From Muribaculaceae bacterium (GTDB lineage Bacteria > Bacteroidota > Bacteroidia > Bacteroidales > Muribaculaceae): a DNA stretch of 6,911 bases. The stretch spans positions 45,539 to 52,449 of the forward strand of contig JABUUJ010000020.1 of the NCBI GenBank assembly GCA_021443235.1, given 5' to 3'. Shown here one piece after another: positions 1-4,536 of the stretch; position 1 is the stretch's first letter; each line of letters begins with the position of its first letter. Under the pieces are notes generated by a model. The model was not told the origin of the DNA. It saw nothing but the letters and a program-made list of their open reading frames with translations, and did not search any database. A program made the translations under genes and the position numbers.

Positions 1-116
1 CAGACCACATCTCCATCAGTCCAACGTGTCTTCGCAATGGTTTCCTTGCAGCGCTTCTCATCGGAGAAATAGGTTATTACTGAGATGAGATTGTTGAATT
101 GTGAGAAATCTATCAT
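1..116 (-). CDS. IS1595-family transposase, N-terminal fragment (cut by window edge)
   Basis: Reading the minus strand from an ATG at 116 gives 38 complete residues before the window ends, beginning MIDFSQFNNL and ending in KTRWTDGDVV, with a partial codon that fits Cys next. The block YFSDEKRCKE followed by a TRWTDGDVVC-type stretch is, from family knowledge, the start of IS1595-type transposases, where the Cys opens an N-terminal zinc ribbon ahead of the DDE-type catalytic domain. The catalytic part lies outside the window, so it is unknown whether the gene is intact. The protein would cut and join the ends of its own element. No neighbour here appears functionally linked to it. The family call rests on recognising a short N-terminus; the frame and the absence of stops are directly visible. 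Confidence 0.72.
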   Translation of the reverse strand, partial: MIDFSQFNNLISVITYFSDEKRCKETIAKTRWTDGDVV

Positions 117-135
117 TGCGGCAAAGACCTAAACG

Positions 136-152
136 TTGTAATTACATTACAA
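136..152. repeat. Perfect 7-bp inverted repeat upstream of the transposase
   Basis: TTGTAAT at 136-142 is mirrored by ATTACAA at 146-152 with a 3-base spacer. It lies 20 bp upstream of the transposase ATG, inside its probable 5' untranslated region. It could be an operator or a small hairpin limiting transposase translation. Chance occurrence in AT-rich DNA is also plausible. Confidence 0.4.
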
Positions 153-177
153 TTATACCACAAAATTCTCAAAATTC

Positions 178-204
178 CAAATTTATTAGCAAAATAAATT
201 CAAA
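178..204 (-). promoter_or_regulatory. Possible Bacteroidota promoter for the transposase
   Basis: The minus strand reads TAAATTTG (185 down to 178), matching the TAnnTTTG -7 element, with a TTTG at 204-201. The 15-nt spacer is shorter than the usual roughly 19, so this is a weak call. It would start transcription about 60 nt upstream of the transposase ATG. Confidence 0.3.
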
Positions 205-256
205 TTTTTCACCACATTGGGGTCAACTCGTACATCGTTACCAAAAAATTTTGATG

Positions 257-280
257 CAAAGGCCCGATTTCGGCACTTTG
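257..280. other. Imperfect hairpin abutting the sigma-54 promoter
   Basis: CAAAG (257-261) pairs with CTTTG (276-280) and GCC (262-264) with GGC (272-274), leaving a one-base bulge and a 7-base loop. The right arm runs into the -24 element of the sigma-54 promoter at 278-293. As DNA it could be a protein-binding dyad; as RNA it could be a weak terminator isolating this promoter from upstream transcription. Function is inferred only from position. Confidence 0.3.
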
Positions 281-293
281 GCACGGTTTTTGC
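278..293 (+). promoter_or_regulatory. Sigma-54 (RpoN) type -24/-12 promoter
   Basis: The sequence TTGGCACGGTTTTTGC has the -24 box TTGGCACG and the -12 box TTGC. The conserved GG (280-281) and GC (292-293) are exactly 10 bases apart, as in the consensus. Transcription would begin about 12 bases past the GC, near 305, heading right. The first ATG downstream is at 322, opening a 42-codon ORF. RpoN promoters need an enhancer-binding activator; its site cannot be identified, though the dyad at 257-280 and sequence further left are candidates. The match is strong, but no expression evidence is available. Confidence 0.6.
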
Positions 294-321
294 GCCATAA
301 TAATAGGTTATATAGAGTGTT

Positions 322-450
322 ATGATAGAGAAAGTCAACTTCAGTACAACGGTCAAAGCGGCGACGACGATTGTAACCGTAGTGTTGCTCGTATATTGTG
401 TAAATTTAACACATCTCTTTCCCATCCCACATCCCCAACCACCATTTTAA
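322..450 (+). CDS. Small predicted single-span membrane protein (42 aa), unknown function
   Basis: An ATG at 322 opens a 42-residue frame ending in TAA at 448-450. Residues 1-12 form a short polar N-terminus with two Lys. Residues 13-27 (AATTIVTVVLLVYCV) are hydrophobic and can span or anchor in a membrane. The tail (residues 28-42) carries several prolines and His, ending PHPQPPF. I do not recognise a family. It begins 16 nt after the predicted start site of the sigma-54 promoter at 278-293, which is the main argument that it is real. It could instead be the N-terminal remnant of a longer membrane protein disrupted downstream, since 451-600 holds no continuation in frame. Composition is more AT-rich than in the neighbouring sigma factor gene. 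Confidence 0.35.
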   Translation: MIEKVNFSTTVKAATTIVTVVLLVYCVNLTHLFPIPHPQPPF

Positions 451-610
451 AACATCACGACAACGTTTTTAACACCATTTCCTATGCCCCCGCCATCGTG
501 GCGTCAGCCACGATAAGCAGCCATCCAACCCACACGAGCGGTCAACGCGGCCCCCACAAGACTCCTAAAAACCGACCAGAAAAATTTTTTGAAAATAATC
601 CTCCAAAAAA
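451..610. other. Non-coding stretch with a perfect 8-bp hairpin (495-514)
   Basis: ATCGTGGC (495-502) pairs with GCCACGAT (507-514) around a GTCA loop. No T-run follows on either strand, so it is not a standard intrinsic terminator. It sits 45 nt after the stop of the 42-aa ORF and could protect that transcript's 3' end or act with a termination factor. The rest of the stretch shows A/T tracts at 580-614 just ahead of the sigma factor promoter and no convincing gene. Confidence 0.4.
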
Positions 611-642
611 TTTGTTTTATTGAAAAATAGCATCTAACTTTG
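611..642 (+). promoter_or_regulatory. Bacteroidota-type promoter for the sigma factor gene
   Basis: TTTG at 611-614 and TAACTTTG at 635-642 are separated by 20 bases, an excellent match to the -33 TTTG / -7 TAnnTTTG promoter used by the primary sigma of Bacteroides. A/T tracts at 580-610 just upstream may help polymerase binding. Transcription would start near 648, giving a leader of about 235 nt before the ATG at 885. Confidence 0.7.
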
Positions 643-647
643 CATCC

Positions 648-884
648 AGAAATAAAAACAGGTTTACCCGAAACCAGGAGAGACACACGCTCCCCGTATA
701 TAACAAACGATCCACCCTTAAACACTTGTGGCAACAGCGCCACACGCAGATTAAGGGGACTCTACGTTTGACTAAATTTATGTTAGTCAAAAACCTCTTG
801 TTCAAGAGATCAAACTCTTAAAAAGGGGTAAAAAACACACAACTAACAAACAAAAACTACTTAACTAACTAAAATTTCAAAATT
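648..884 (+). promoter_or_regulatory. Long structured 5' leader of the sigma factor mRNA
   Basis: The predicted leader contains several stems in a row. GGTTT (661-665) pairs with AAACC (671-675). CCCTTAA (715-721) pairs with TTAAGGG (751-757) and encloses TGTGGC (727-732) paired with GCCACA (739-744). TTTGACTAA (767-775) pairs perfectly with TTAGTCAAA (783-791). Further down, AAGAG (804-808) can pair either with CTCTT at 795-799 or with CTCTT at 815-819, so these two hairpins exclude each other. The last 60 nt before the ATG are A-rich and unstructured, as is usual for starts in this phylum. I do not recognise a known riboswitch or leader family. The pairing is directly visible; a regulatory role is inference. 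Confidence 0.5.
780..821 (+). CDS. Possible 13-codon leader peptide upstream of the sigma factor
   Basis: ATG at 780 opens a short frame encoding MLVKNLLFKRSNS and stopping at TAA 819-821. It is the only ATG seen in the predicted leader before the main start. The ATG lies in the loop of the 767-791 hairpin, and the frame spans both alternative CTCTT/AAGAG hairpins (795-819). That geometry resembles translation-coupled attenuators, but there is no run of one codon except scattered Leu. No Shine-Dalgarno is seen, as elsewhere in this window. It may be fortuitous. Confidence 0.25.
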   Translation: MLVKNLLFKRSNS

Positions 885-1793
885 ATGAAAAAATTTACTA
901 ACTCCACCACTTGCGCCGACGCGCACCGTAACGACAGTTTTGAGGCTTTCCGCATGGAGGTCCTGAAGTATAACGTCCTCTGCCAAGAGGAGGAGACCCA
1001 GCTCGCCCAAATGATTGTGCAGGGCAAAGCAGAGGGCAACGACCGCATTGTAAACGATGCGGTTGACATGCTGGTGAACCACAACATCCGCATCGTTTTT
1101 GATTGTGTGAAAAAGCGCAAAGGCGATAAGGCCCTTGACGACGACGACATGGACATGATTGCCGCTGGGTGCAAAGGTCTGATCAAGGCCGCACATAGCT
1201 TCAACCCCTCTCGCGGCTACAGGTTCTTCGCCTATGCTCAGAGGGCCATCAACAACGCCATCAACGACGAACTGGCCGAAAACGGCAACCTCATTCACCT
1301 TCCAGCCGACACTATGAAAATGGCAAAGCGCATGGCCGAGGCCGAAGAACACCACATTACCGAAAACGGCACCGTGCCAACCTATTCTGAGCTCGCCGAA
1401 ATGTGCGGATGCAAGGTTGGCAAGGTTATTGAGTGCTTGAAGGCTTTATGCTTCATCTCGCTCGACGCAGAGAGGTACAAAGACGAGGAAGACTCCATCA
1501 CTTGGGCCGACACCATCGCATGTGAAGAGAGTCCCGAGACGCAACCACTCTATATGGAGTCGTTAAGGCATGACCTGAATGCGGTTTGTTCTTCGCTCCT
1601 CACCGATAGAGAAATTTACGTTCTCTTTCATGGGTTTGGCGTTCTCGGTCACCCGAAAAAGAGCCACAAAGAACTGGCCGCCGAACTCCACGTTAAGCCC
1701 GACACCGTGGGAAACATCCTCATAAGAGTGATAAAAAAGATACAGTCGCGCCCCGAGTGCATGGCGCGCCTAAGCAAATATCTCGCAGCATGA
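885..1793 (+). CDS. Divergent RpoD-like sigma-70 family RNA polymerase sigma factor
   Basis: The 302-aa protein has the layout of a compact group 1/2 sigma-70 factor. Region 1.2 lies at about 24-48 (ending near EEETQLAQMIVQGK), region 2 at 55-130, region 3 at about 137-192 (PTYSELAEMCG...ISLDAE) and region 4 at about 225-290. The core-binding part LVNHNIRIVFDCVKKRKG and GLIKAAHSFNPSRGYRFFAYA are clear matches to regions 2.1-2.2. It would bind core polymerase and direct it to promoters. It differs from housekeeping sigma in the DNA-contact parts. In region 2.3 the usual YAxWWIRQ is YAQRAINN (117-124), without the paired tryptophans. In the region 4.2 helix the usual TRERIRQIE is KPDTVGNIL (271-279). 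This suggests an alternative, non-primary factor with changed promoter preference. The ATG at 885 follows an A-rich stretch and is the only sensible start. It stands alone, with its own promoter at 611-642 and hairpin terminator at 1805-1850. The family call is firm; the regulon is unknown. Confidence 0.88.
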   Translation: MKKFTNSTTCADAHRNDSFEAFRMEVLKYNVLCQEEETQLAQMIVQGKAEGNDRIVNDAVDMLVNHNIRIVFDCVKKRKGDKALDDDDMDMIAAGCKGLIKAAHSFNPSRGYRFFAYAQRAINNAINDELAENGNLIHLPADTMKMAKRMAEAEEHHITENGTVPTYSELAEMCGCKVGKVIECLKALCFISLDAERYKDEEDSITWADTIACEESPETQPLYMESLRHDLNAVCSSLLTDREIYVLFHGFGVLGHPKKSHKELAAELHVKPDTVGNILIRVIKKIQSRPECMARLSKYLAA

Positions 1794-1804
1794 AAAACAC
1801 ACAG

Positions 1805-1853
1805 CGCGAGCTTCCACCTCTGCCATCAAGGCAGCACACAGAAGCTCGCGTTT
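1805..1853 (+). terminator. Compound hairpin terminator after the sigma factor gene
   Basis: CGCGAGCTTC (1805-1814) pairs perfectly with GAAGCTCGCG (1841-1850), and the loop holds an inner stem CTGCC (1820-1824) with GGCAG (1830-1834). Only TTT follows directly, then a pyrimidine-rich stretch to about 1865. The stem begins 11 nt after the sigma factor stop. The minus strand has five T's a few bases beyond the stem, so it may also stop leftward transcription from the transporter. Confidence 0.65.
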
Positions 1854-1926
1854 CCCATTCTTTTCAACATGGTTTTTCAAGCGTGACGAAGGCCTCGATT
1901 GTATCAAGGGATTAGACCGAAAAAAG

Positions 1927-1954
1927 GTCAAAGTCAATGTCAATGTCAAAGTCA
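1927..1954. repeat. Hexamer tandem repeat, about 4.7 copies of GTCAAW
   Basis: Units GTCAAA, GTCAAT, GTCAAT and GTCAAA run from 1927 to 1950, followed by a partial GTCA. The tract lies 17 bp beyond the stop of the minus-strand transporter gene. A related tract in the opposite orientation is found at 3451-3474 on that gene's other side. Possible roles are slippage-prone spacer, protein-binding array or repeat-family debris; none is shown. Confidence 0.7.
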
Positions 1955-1971
1955 CAAAGAGGTGGCTTGTC

Positions 1972-3330
1972 TTAAATCAGCCCCACATAATAGAGGAAGA
2001 TAATCAGCACACACACCGGCGCCACATAGCGCAGGCTCAGCACCGTATAGTTAAACACCGCCTTGTTCAGGTGGTTGCGGTTCGACAGCTGGTCGGCGAT
2101 AACGCGCTTGTCAAGCATCCACCCCACATACACCGCCGTGAACAACCCGCCCAGCAGCATGAAGAAGTTAGACGACGCATAGTTTAGCAAGTCAAATATA
2201 TTCATGCCACCCACCGTGATGTCGCCCAACACATTGAACGACAACGCGCTGGGCACCGCAAACAGCAACGTGAGCACAGCCAGGATGTTAATCGCCTTCA
2301 TGCGGCTCACCTTAAACTCCTCGCTGATAAACGCGATGGGAATCTCGCTCAGCGAAATCGTCGACGTGAGCGACGCAAAGAGCAGCAGCACAAAGAAGAG
2401 CACTGCCCATATATAGCCCCCAGTCATCTGCTGGAAAATGCTCGGCAAAATCTCAAACACCAGCTTTGGTCCCGCCTCGGGCTGCATCCCGAACGAGAAC
2501 ACCGCGGGGAAAATCACCACGCCGGCGAGAATCGCCACCAGCGAGTCGAGCGTCGCAATCGTCACCGCGTCTTTGGCAAGCGGAGAGTCATCCTTGAAAT
2601 AAGACGAATAGGTCACCATGCCCGATATTCCCAGCGTGAGCGACATAAACGCCTGTCCCATAGCATCCACCACGCCCTTCCATGTGAGCTTGCTGAAGTC
2701 GGGCGAGAGCAGAAACTCCACACCCTTCCACGAGCCGGGCAGTAGCAGCGAGTTGACACAAAACACCAGCAGCAGCACAAAGAGCCCCGGCATCATGATG
2801 CTCGACACACGCTCTATGCCCTTCTGCACCCCATGGCTCATCACCCAGAAGTTGACCACCAGAAACACAAACGTCCACAGCAAGCACATCCAGCCGTTGC
2901 CCACAAAACCGTTGAAAATCTCGGTATATTCCTGCGGTGTGTGGCCCTGCATGTTGCCCAGCAACGCCTGAAACAGGTAGTCGATCACCCAGCCACACAC
3001 CACGCAATAGAAGCCCAGCGTGACGATGGCGCCCAGCACGGCAACATAGGAAAAAGCATATACCTTCGAGCCCGGCGACAACTGCTTCAACGCGCCCATC
3101 ATGTTTTTGTGCGTCGAGCGGCCTATCACAAACTCGCTCAGCATCACCGGAATACCTAACGCAATAACACACAACACATACACAATAATAAACGCGCCAC
3201 CGCCATTCTGACCAGCCTCGTAGGGAAAACGCCAAATATTGCCCAAACCCACCGCCGAGCCCACAGCAGCAGCAACAGCTCCAACGCGCGTCGCAAAGCC
3301 TAATCGCCCTTTTTTCCTCTTAACCTCCAT
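1972..3330 (-). CDS. Sodium-dependent transporter, NSS/SNF family
   Basis: The 452-aa protein is a bacterial neurotransmitter:sodium symporter homologue of the LeuT/MhsT/TnaT kind. It would import an amino acid or related compound across the inner membrane with Na+. TM1 carries AVGSAVGLGNIWRFPYEAG (22-40) and NGGGAFIIVY (42-51). By alignment to LeuT in memory, G24, A26, V27 and N31 match TM1 sodium-site positions, S230 in SLTLGISG (TM6) matches LeuT T254, and A319, T322 and S323 in ASLTS (TM8) match A351, T354 and S355. In TM7 the LeuT N286 position appears to be D262, an acidic residue often seen in bacterial members and compatible with chloride independence. About 11 membrane spans fit the length. 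The substrate cannot be read from the sequence. The ATG at 3330 precedes a basic KRKKGR stretch typical of the family's cytoplasmic N-terminus. It is monocistronic, with a promoter at 3386-3416. Confidence 0.93.
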   Translation of the reverse strand: MEVKRKKGRLGFATRVGAVAAAVGSAVGLGNIWRFPYEAGQNGGGAFIIVYVLCVIALGIPVMLSEFVIGRSTHKNMMGALKQLSPGSKVYAFSYVAVLGAIVTLGFYCVVCGWVIDYLFQALLGNMQGHTPQEYTEIFNGFVGNGWMCLLWTFVFLVVNFWVMSHGVQKGIERVSSIMMPGLFVLLLVFCVNSLLLPGSWKGVEFLLSPDFSKLTWKGVVDAMGQAFMSLTLGISGMVTYSSYFKDDSPLAKDAVTIATLDSLVAILAGVVIFPAVFSFGMQPEAGPKLVFEILPSIFQQMTGGYIWAVLFFVLLLFASLTSTISLSEIPIAFISEEFKVSRMKAINILAVLTLLFAVPSALSFNVLGDITVGGMNIFDLLNYASSNFFMLLGGLFTAVYVGWMLDKRVIADQLSNRNHLNKAVFNYTVLSLRYVAPVCVLIIFLYYVGLI

Positions 3331-3385
3331 TTTTATTGTTTTGTATTATTTTTCCAAATTTTATCCCTATTCTTAATTTTTGGTG

Positions 3386-3416
3386 CAAATTTAATAACAT
3401 TTTCTATTCCCGCCAA
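3386..3416 (-). promoter_or_regulatory. Bacteroidota-type promoter for the NSS transporter
   Basis: On the minus strand TAAATTTG (3393 down to 3386) matches the -7 element, and TTGG (3416-3413) lies 19 bases upstream as an approximate -33 element. Transcription would begin near 3380, giving a leader of about 50 nt before the ATG at 3330. Confidence 0.55.
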
Positions 3417-3450
3417 CTATTTTTCTATAAAAATACATTTCCCCGTCATT

Positions 3451-3474
3451 TTGACCCTGACATTGACGTTGACT
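3451..3474. repeat. Hexamer repeat tract, four YTGACN units
   Basis: TTGACC, CTGACA, TTGACG and TTGACT follow each other at 3451-3474. This is the reverse orientation of the GTCAAW tract at 1927-1954, so the two form a degenerate inverted pair enclosing the transporter gene and its promoter. The right tract lies about 70 bp upstream of the transporter's predicted start of transcription. Confidence 0.6.
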
Positions 3475-3484
3475 GCAGCGAGAG

Positions 3485-3528
3485 CCCCTCTCTTCGTTGC
3501 TTCGCCACCAACGATTTGGCATCAGGGG
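3485..3528. other. Nested inverted repeat in the transporter-cassette intergenic region
   Basis: CCCCT (3485-3489) can pair with AGGGG (3524-3528), and inside it TCGTTG (3494-3499) pairs with CAACGA (3509-3514) around a 9-base loop. No T-run follows on either strand. The 367-base gap 3331-3697 holds this dyad, the hexamer tract, the two outward-facing promoters and no convincing gene of its own. Confidence 0.35.
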
Positions 3529-3633
3529 TTATTTGTGGTGTCATGATGATATGTTTTTGCCTAATCCTGGTGTGTTTTTCGACCTTTATAACCTTTTTGA
3601 GGGCACACATCAATTTTTTATATGTAAAATGGC

Positions 3634-3662
3634 TTTCGTTTGAAAATTATTCCGTATTTTTG
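3634..3662 (+). promoter_or_regulatory. Bacteroidota-type promoter for the 54-aa/GNAT cassette
   Basis: TATTTTTG at 3655-3662 is a full match to the -7 element and is followed by CAGCG. The -33 element is less clear: TTTC at 3634-3637 gives a 17-base spacer, while the exact TTTG at 3639-3642 is only 12 bases away. Transcription would start near 3667, about 31 nt before the ATG at 3698. Confidence 0.5.
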
Positions 3663-3697
3663 CAGCGTAAATTATTGTATAATAACGAATATAAGAT

Positions 3698-3862
3698 ATG
3701 GCACGACCTATTAGAAATACTCCAATACTTTTTGGCGAAGATGCAACAGAGTTTCTTCGCAAAATTAATACTCCCATACCCGATGATGAGCGTAAGAGGC
3801 TTCGTGAAAAGATGAATAAGTCAGTATCTCTTTTTAAACAAAGGGTTAAAATTGAGATTTGA
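3698..3862 (+). CDS. 54-aa charged protein, putative antitoxin-like partner of the GNAT protein
   Basis: ATG at 3698 opens a 54-residue frame beginning MARPIRNTPILFGEDATEFL and ending VKIEI at TGA 3860-3862. The N-terminal half holds a TPILFGEDA-type stretch and the second half is a basic, helix-prone segment (DDERKRLREKMNKS, about residues 29-42). The stop codon shares its last base with the ATG of the following acetyltransferase gene, so the two are probably co-translated. I have an impression that similar small proteins starting MARPI with TPIL occur in Bacteroidales next to GNAT genes, but I cannot verify it. It lacks the length of DUF1778 ribbon-helix-helix antitoxins that accompany TacT/AtaT (about 90 aa). 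An antitoxin or regulatory role is inferred from size, order and coupling only. The promoter at 3634-3662 fits this start. Confidence 0.75.
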   Translation: MARPIRNTPILFGEDATEFLRKINTPIPDDERKRLREKMNKSVSLFKQRVKIEI

Positions 3863-4419
3863 TGGCTTTTACACTAAAACGACTTACCCAGGAGCACACA
3901 ATGTTGCCTTTTGATTGTGGGGATGATGACTTGAACGAGTTTTGTATCAAGGATTCATACCTATATCAAAAGGAGTTACTTGCTGTAACATATTATATTG
4001 AGAATGAGACTGAAACAGTTCTGTTTTTCAGCCTCATAAATGATAAGATGTCGGCAATTGAACTCTCAAAAAGTTTCTGGAGAAAAGTGAAATCATCTTT
4101 GCCACACGAGAAACATCGCAGAGACTATCCTGCCGTCAAGATAGGTCGCCTTGCCGTGGGGAAGAATTTCCAATCGTCTGGTGAGCATTGGGGTTCTCAG
4201 ATTATAGAGTTTATAAAGAACTGGATGATTGATCATAATAAAACTGGTTGCCGATTTTTAACTGTTGATGCTTATAAACAGGCAGTGGCGTTTTACCAAA
4301 AGAACGACTTTGACTTTATGGGCAATGAAGAACAACAACGGTTCGAGGTTGATAAGGACAATCCTGATAGCGACAGCACATATGCCATGTACTTTGATTT
4401 GTCAAAATTAATCGGTTAA
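3862..4419 (+). CDS. GNAT-family N-acetyltransferase, TacT/AtaT-like
   Basis: The 185-aa protein has the GNAT fold signature. FDCGDDDLNEF (17-27) near the N-terminus resembles the F-(D/S)-C-G...L-(D/N)-x-(F/W) segment of toxin-type GNATs. The core strand AVKIGRLAVGKNFQ (91-104) leads into the acetyl-CoA pyrophosphate loop, and LTVDAY followed by AVAFYQKNDFDFM (141-153) is the C-terminal motif, with Tyr145 at the usual general-acid position. TacT and AtaT acetylate aminoacyl-tRNAs and stop translation; other GNATs of this size modify small molecules or proteins, so the substrate is unknown. The acetyl-CoA loop reads QSSGEHWGS rather than QxxGxG, about two residues longer than usual. The start is ATG 3862, overlapping the upstream stop; a TTG one codon earlier is less likely. 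The gene is visibly more AT-rich than its neighbours, consistent with acquisition as a cassette. Confidence 0.87.
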   Translation: MAFTLKRLTQEHTMLPFDCGDDDLNEFCIKDSYLYQKELLAVTYYIENETETVLFFSLINDKMSAIELSKSFWRKVKSSLPHEKHRRDYPAVKIGRLAVGKNFQSSGEHWGSQIIEFIKNWMIDHNKTGCRFLTVDAYKQAVAFYQKNDFDFMGNEEQQRFEVDKDNPDSDSTYAMYFDLSKLIG

Positions 4420-4456
4420 ATACTACAACAAATTGAAAACACTCTACTATGTGTGG

Positions 4457-4470
4457 ACGTTTTTCAACGT
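4457..4470. other. Small hairpin after the GNAT gene
   Basis: ACGTT (4457-4461) and AACGT (4466-4470) pair around TTTC, 38 bases past the GNAT stop. It has no T tail and may simply support the stronger hairpin at 4484-4507. Confidence 0.3.
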
Positions 4471-4483
4471 GTCAATTCTTCTG

Positions 4484-4510
4484 CAACCTGCAGGGGGATG
4501 CGGGTTGTTT
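4484..4510 (+). terminator. Candidate terminator of the 54-aa/GNAT cassette
   Basis: CAACCTGCA (4484-4492) pairs with TGCGGGTTG (4499-4507) in a 9-bp stem with one G-T wobble and a GGGGGA loop, followed by TTT. The T-run is short, so efficiency is doubtful. The right arm overlaps the likely -33 element of the LOG promoter, so the end of one unit and the start of the next share sequence. Confidence 0.45.
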
Positions 4511-4531
4511 CCAAAAAAAGTTGTAACTTTG
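4505..4531 (+). promoter_or_regulatory. Bacteroidota-type promoter placed directly before the LOG gene
   Basis: TAACTTTG at 4524-4531 is a full -7 match, with TTG at 4505-4507 as -33 (16-base spacer). Only five bases (CGGGC) separate the -7 element from the ATG at 4537, so transcription should begin at or within a base or two of the start codon. Confidence 0.6.
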
Positions 4532-4536
4532 CGGGC

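Larger units (their letters stand above)
1..242 (-). mobile_element. Right portion of an IS1595-like insertion sequence (outer end tentative)
   Basis: The transposase start at 116 implies that the element's transposase-proximal end lies a short way to the right. The minus strand starting at 242 reads GGTAACGATGTACGAG, a GG-initial stretch that could be the terminal inverted repeat. It is followed inward by A/T-rich sequence leading to the transposase. The other end and any target duplication are outside the window, so the boundary is a guess based on appearance. Confidence 0.35.

Noticed and set aside
396..623. 75-codon open frame before the sigma factor promoter
   Set aside because: Its translation is His/Thr/Pro/Asn-rich low-complexity sequence, it starts inside the 42-aa ORF in another frame, and it ends within the sigma factor promoter.
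648..884. 6S RNA or a known riboswitch in the sigma factor leader
   Set aside because: The central-bubble form of 6S RNA and no known riboswitch core could be recognised; the stems fit only a generic structured leader.
861..1355. 164-codon open frame on the minus strand opposite the sigma factor
   Set aside because: The plus strand carries a recognisable sigma-70 protein; the antisense product has no recognisable features.
1927..1954. CRISPR-like repeat array
   Set aside because: The units are six bases with no spacers and no cas genes are present; it is a simple tandem repeat.
2588..3235. 215-codon frame on the minus strand overlapping the transporter in another frame
   Set aside because: It is Cys/Arg/Trp-rich and derives from the frame-shifted transporter sequence, whose true frame has all NSS motifs.
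3336..3815. 159-codon open frame covering the intergenic region and the 54-aa gene
   Set aside because: It spans both outward promoters, the repeat tract and a dyad, reads the 54-aa gene out of frame, and translates to Phe/Ile/Leu-rich sequence typical of AT-rich non-coding DNA.
3859..3861. TTG start one codon upstream of the GNAT ATG
   Set aside because: The ATG at 3862 is adjacent, overlaps the upstream stop in the usual TGATG arrangement and gives the expected N-terminus.
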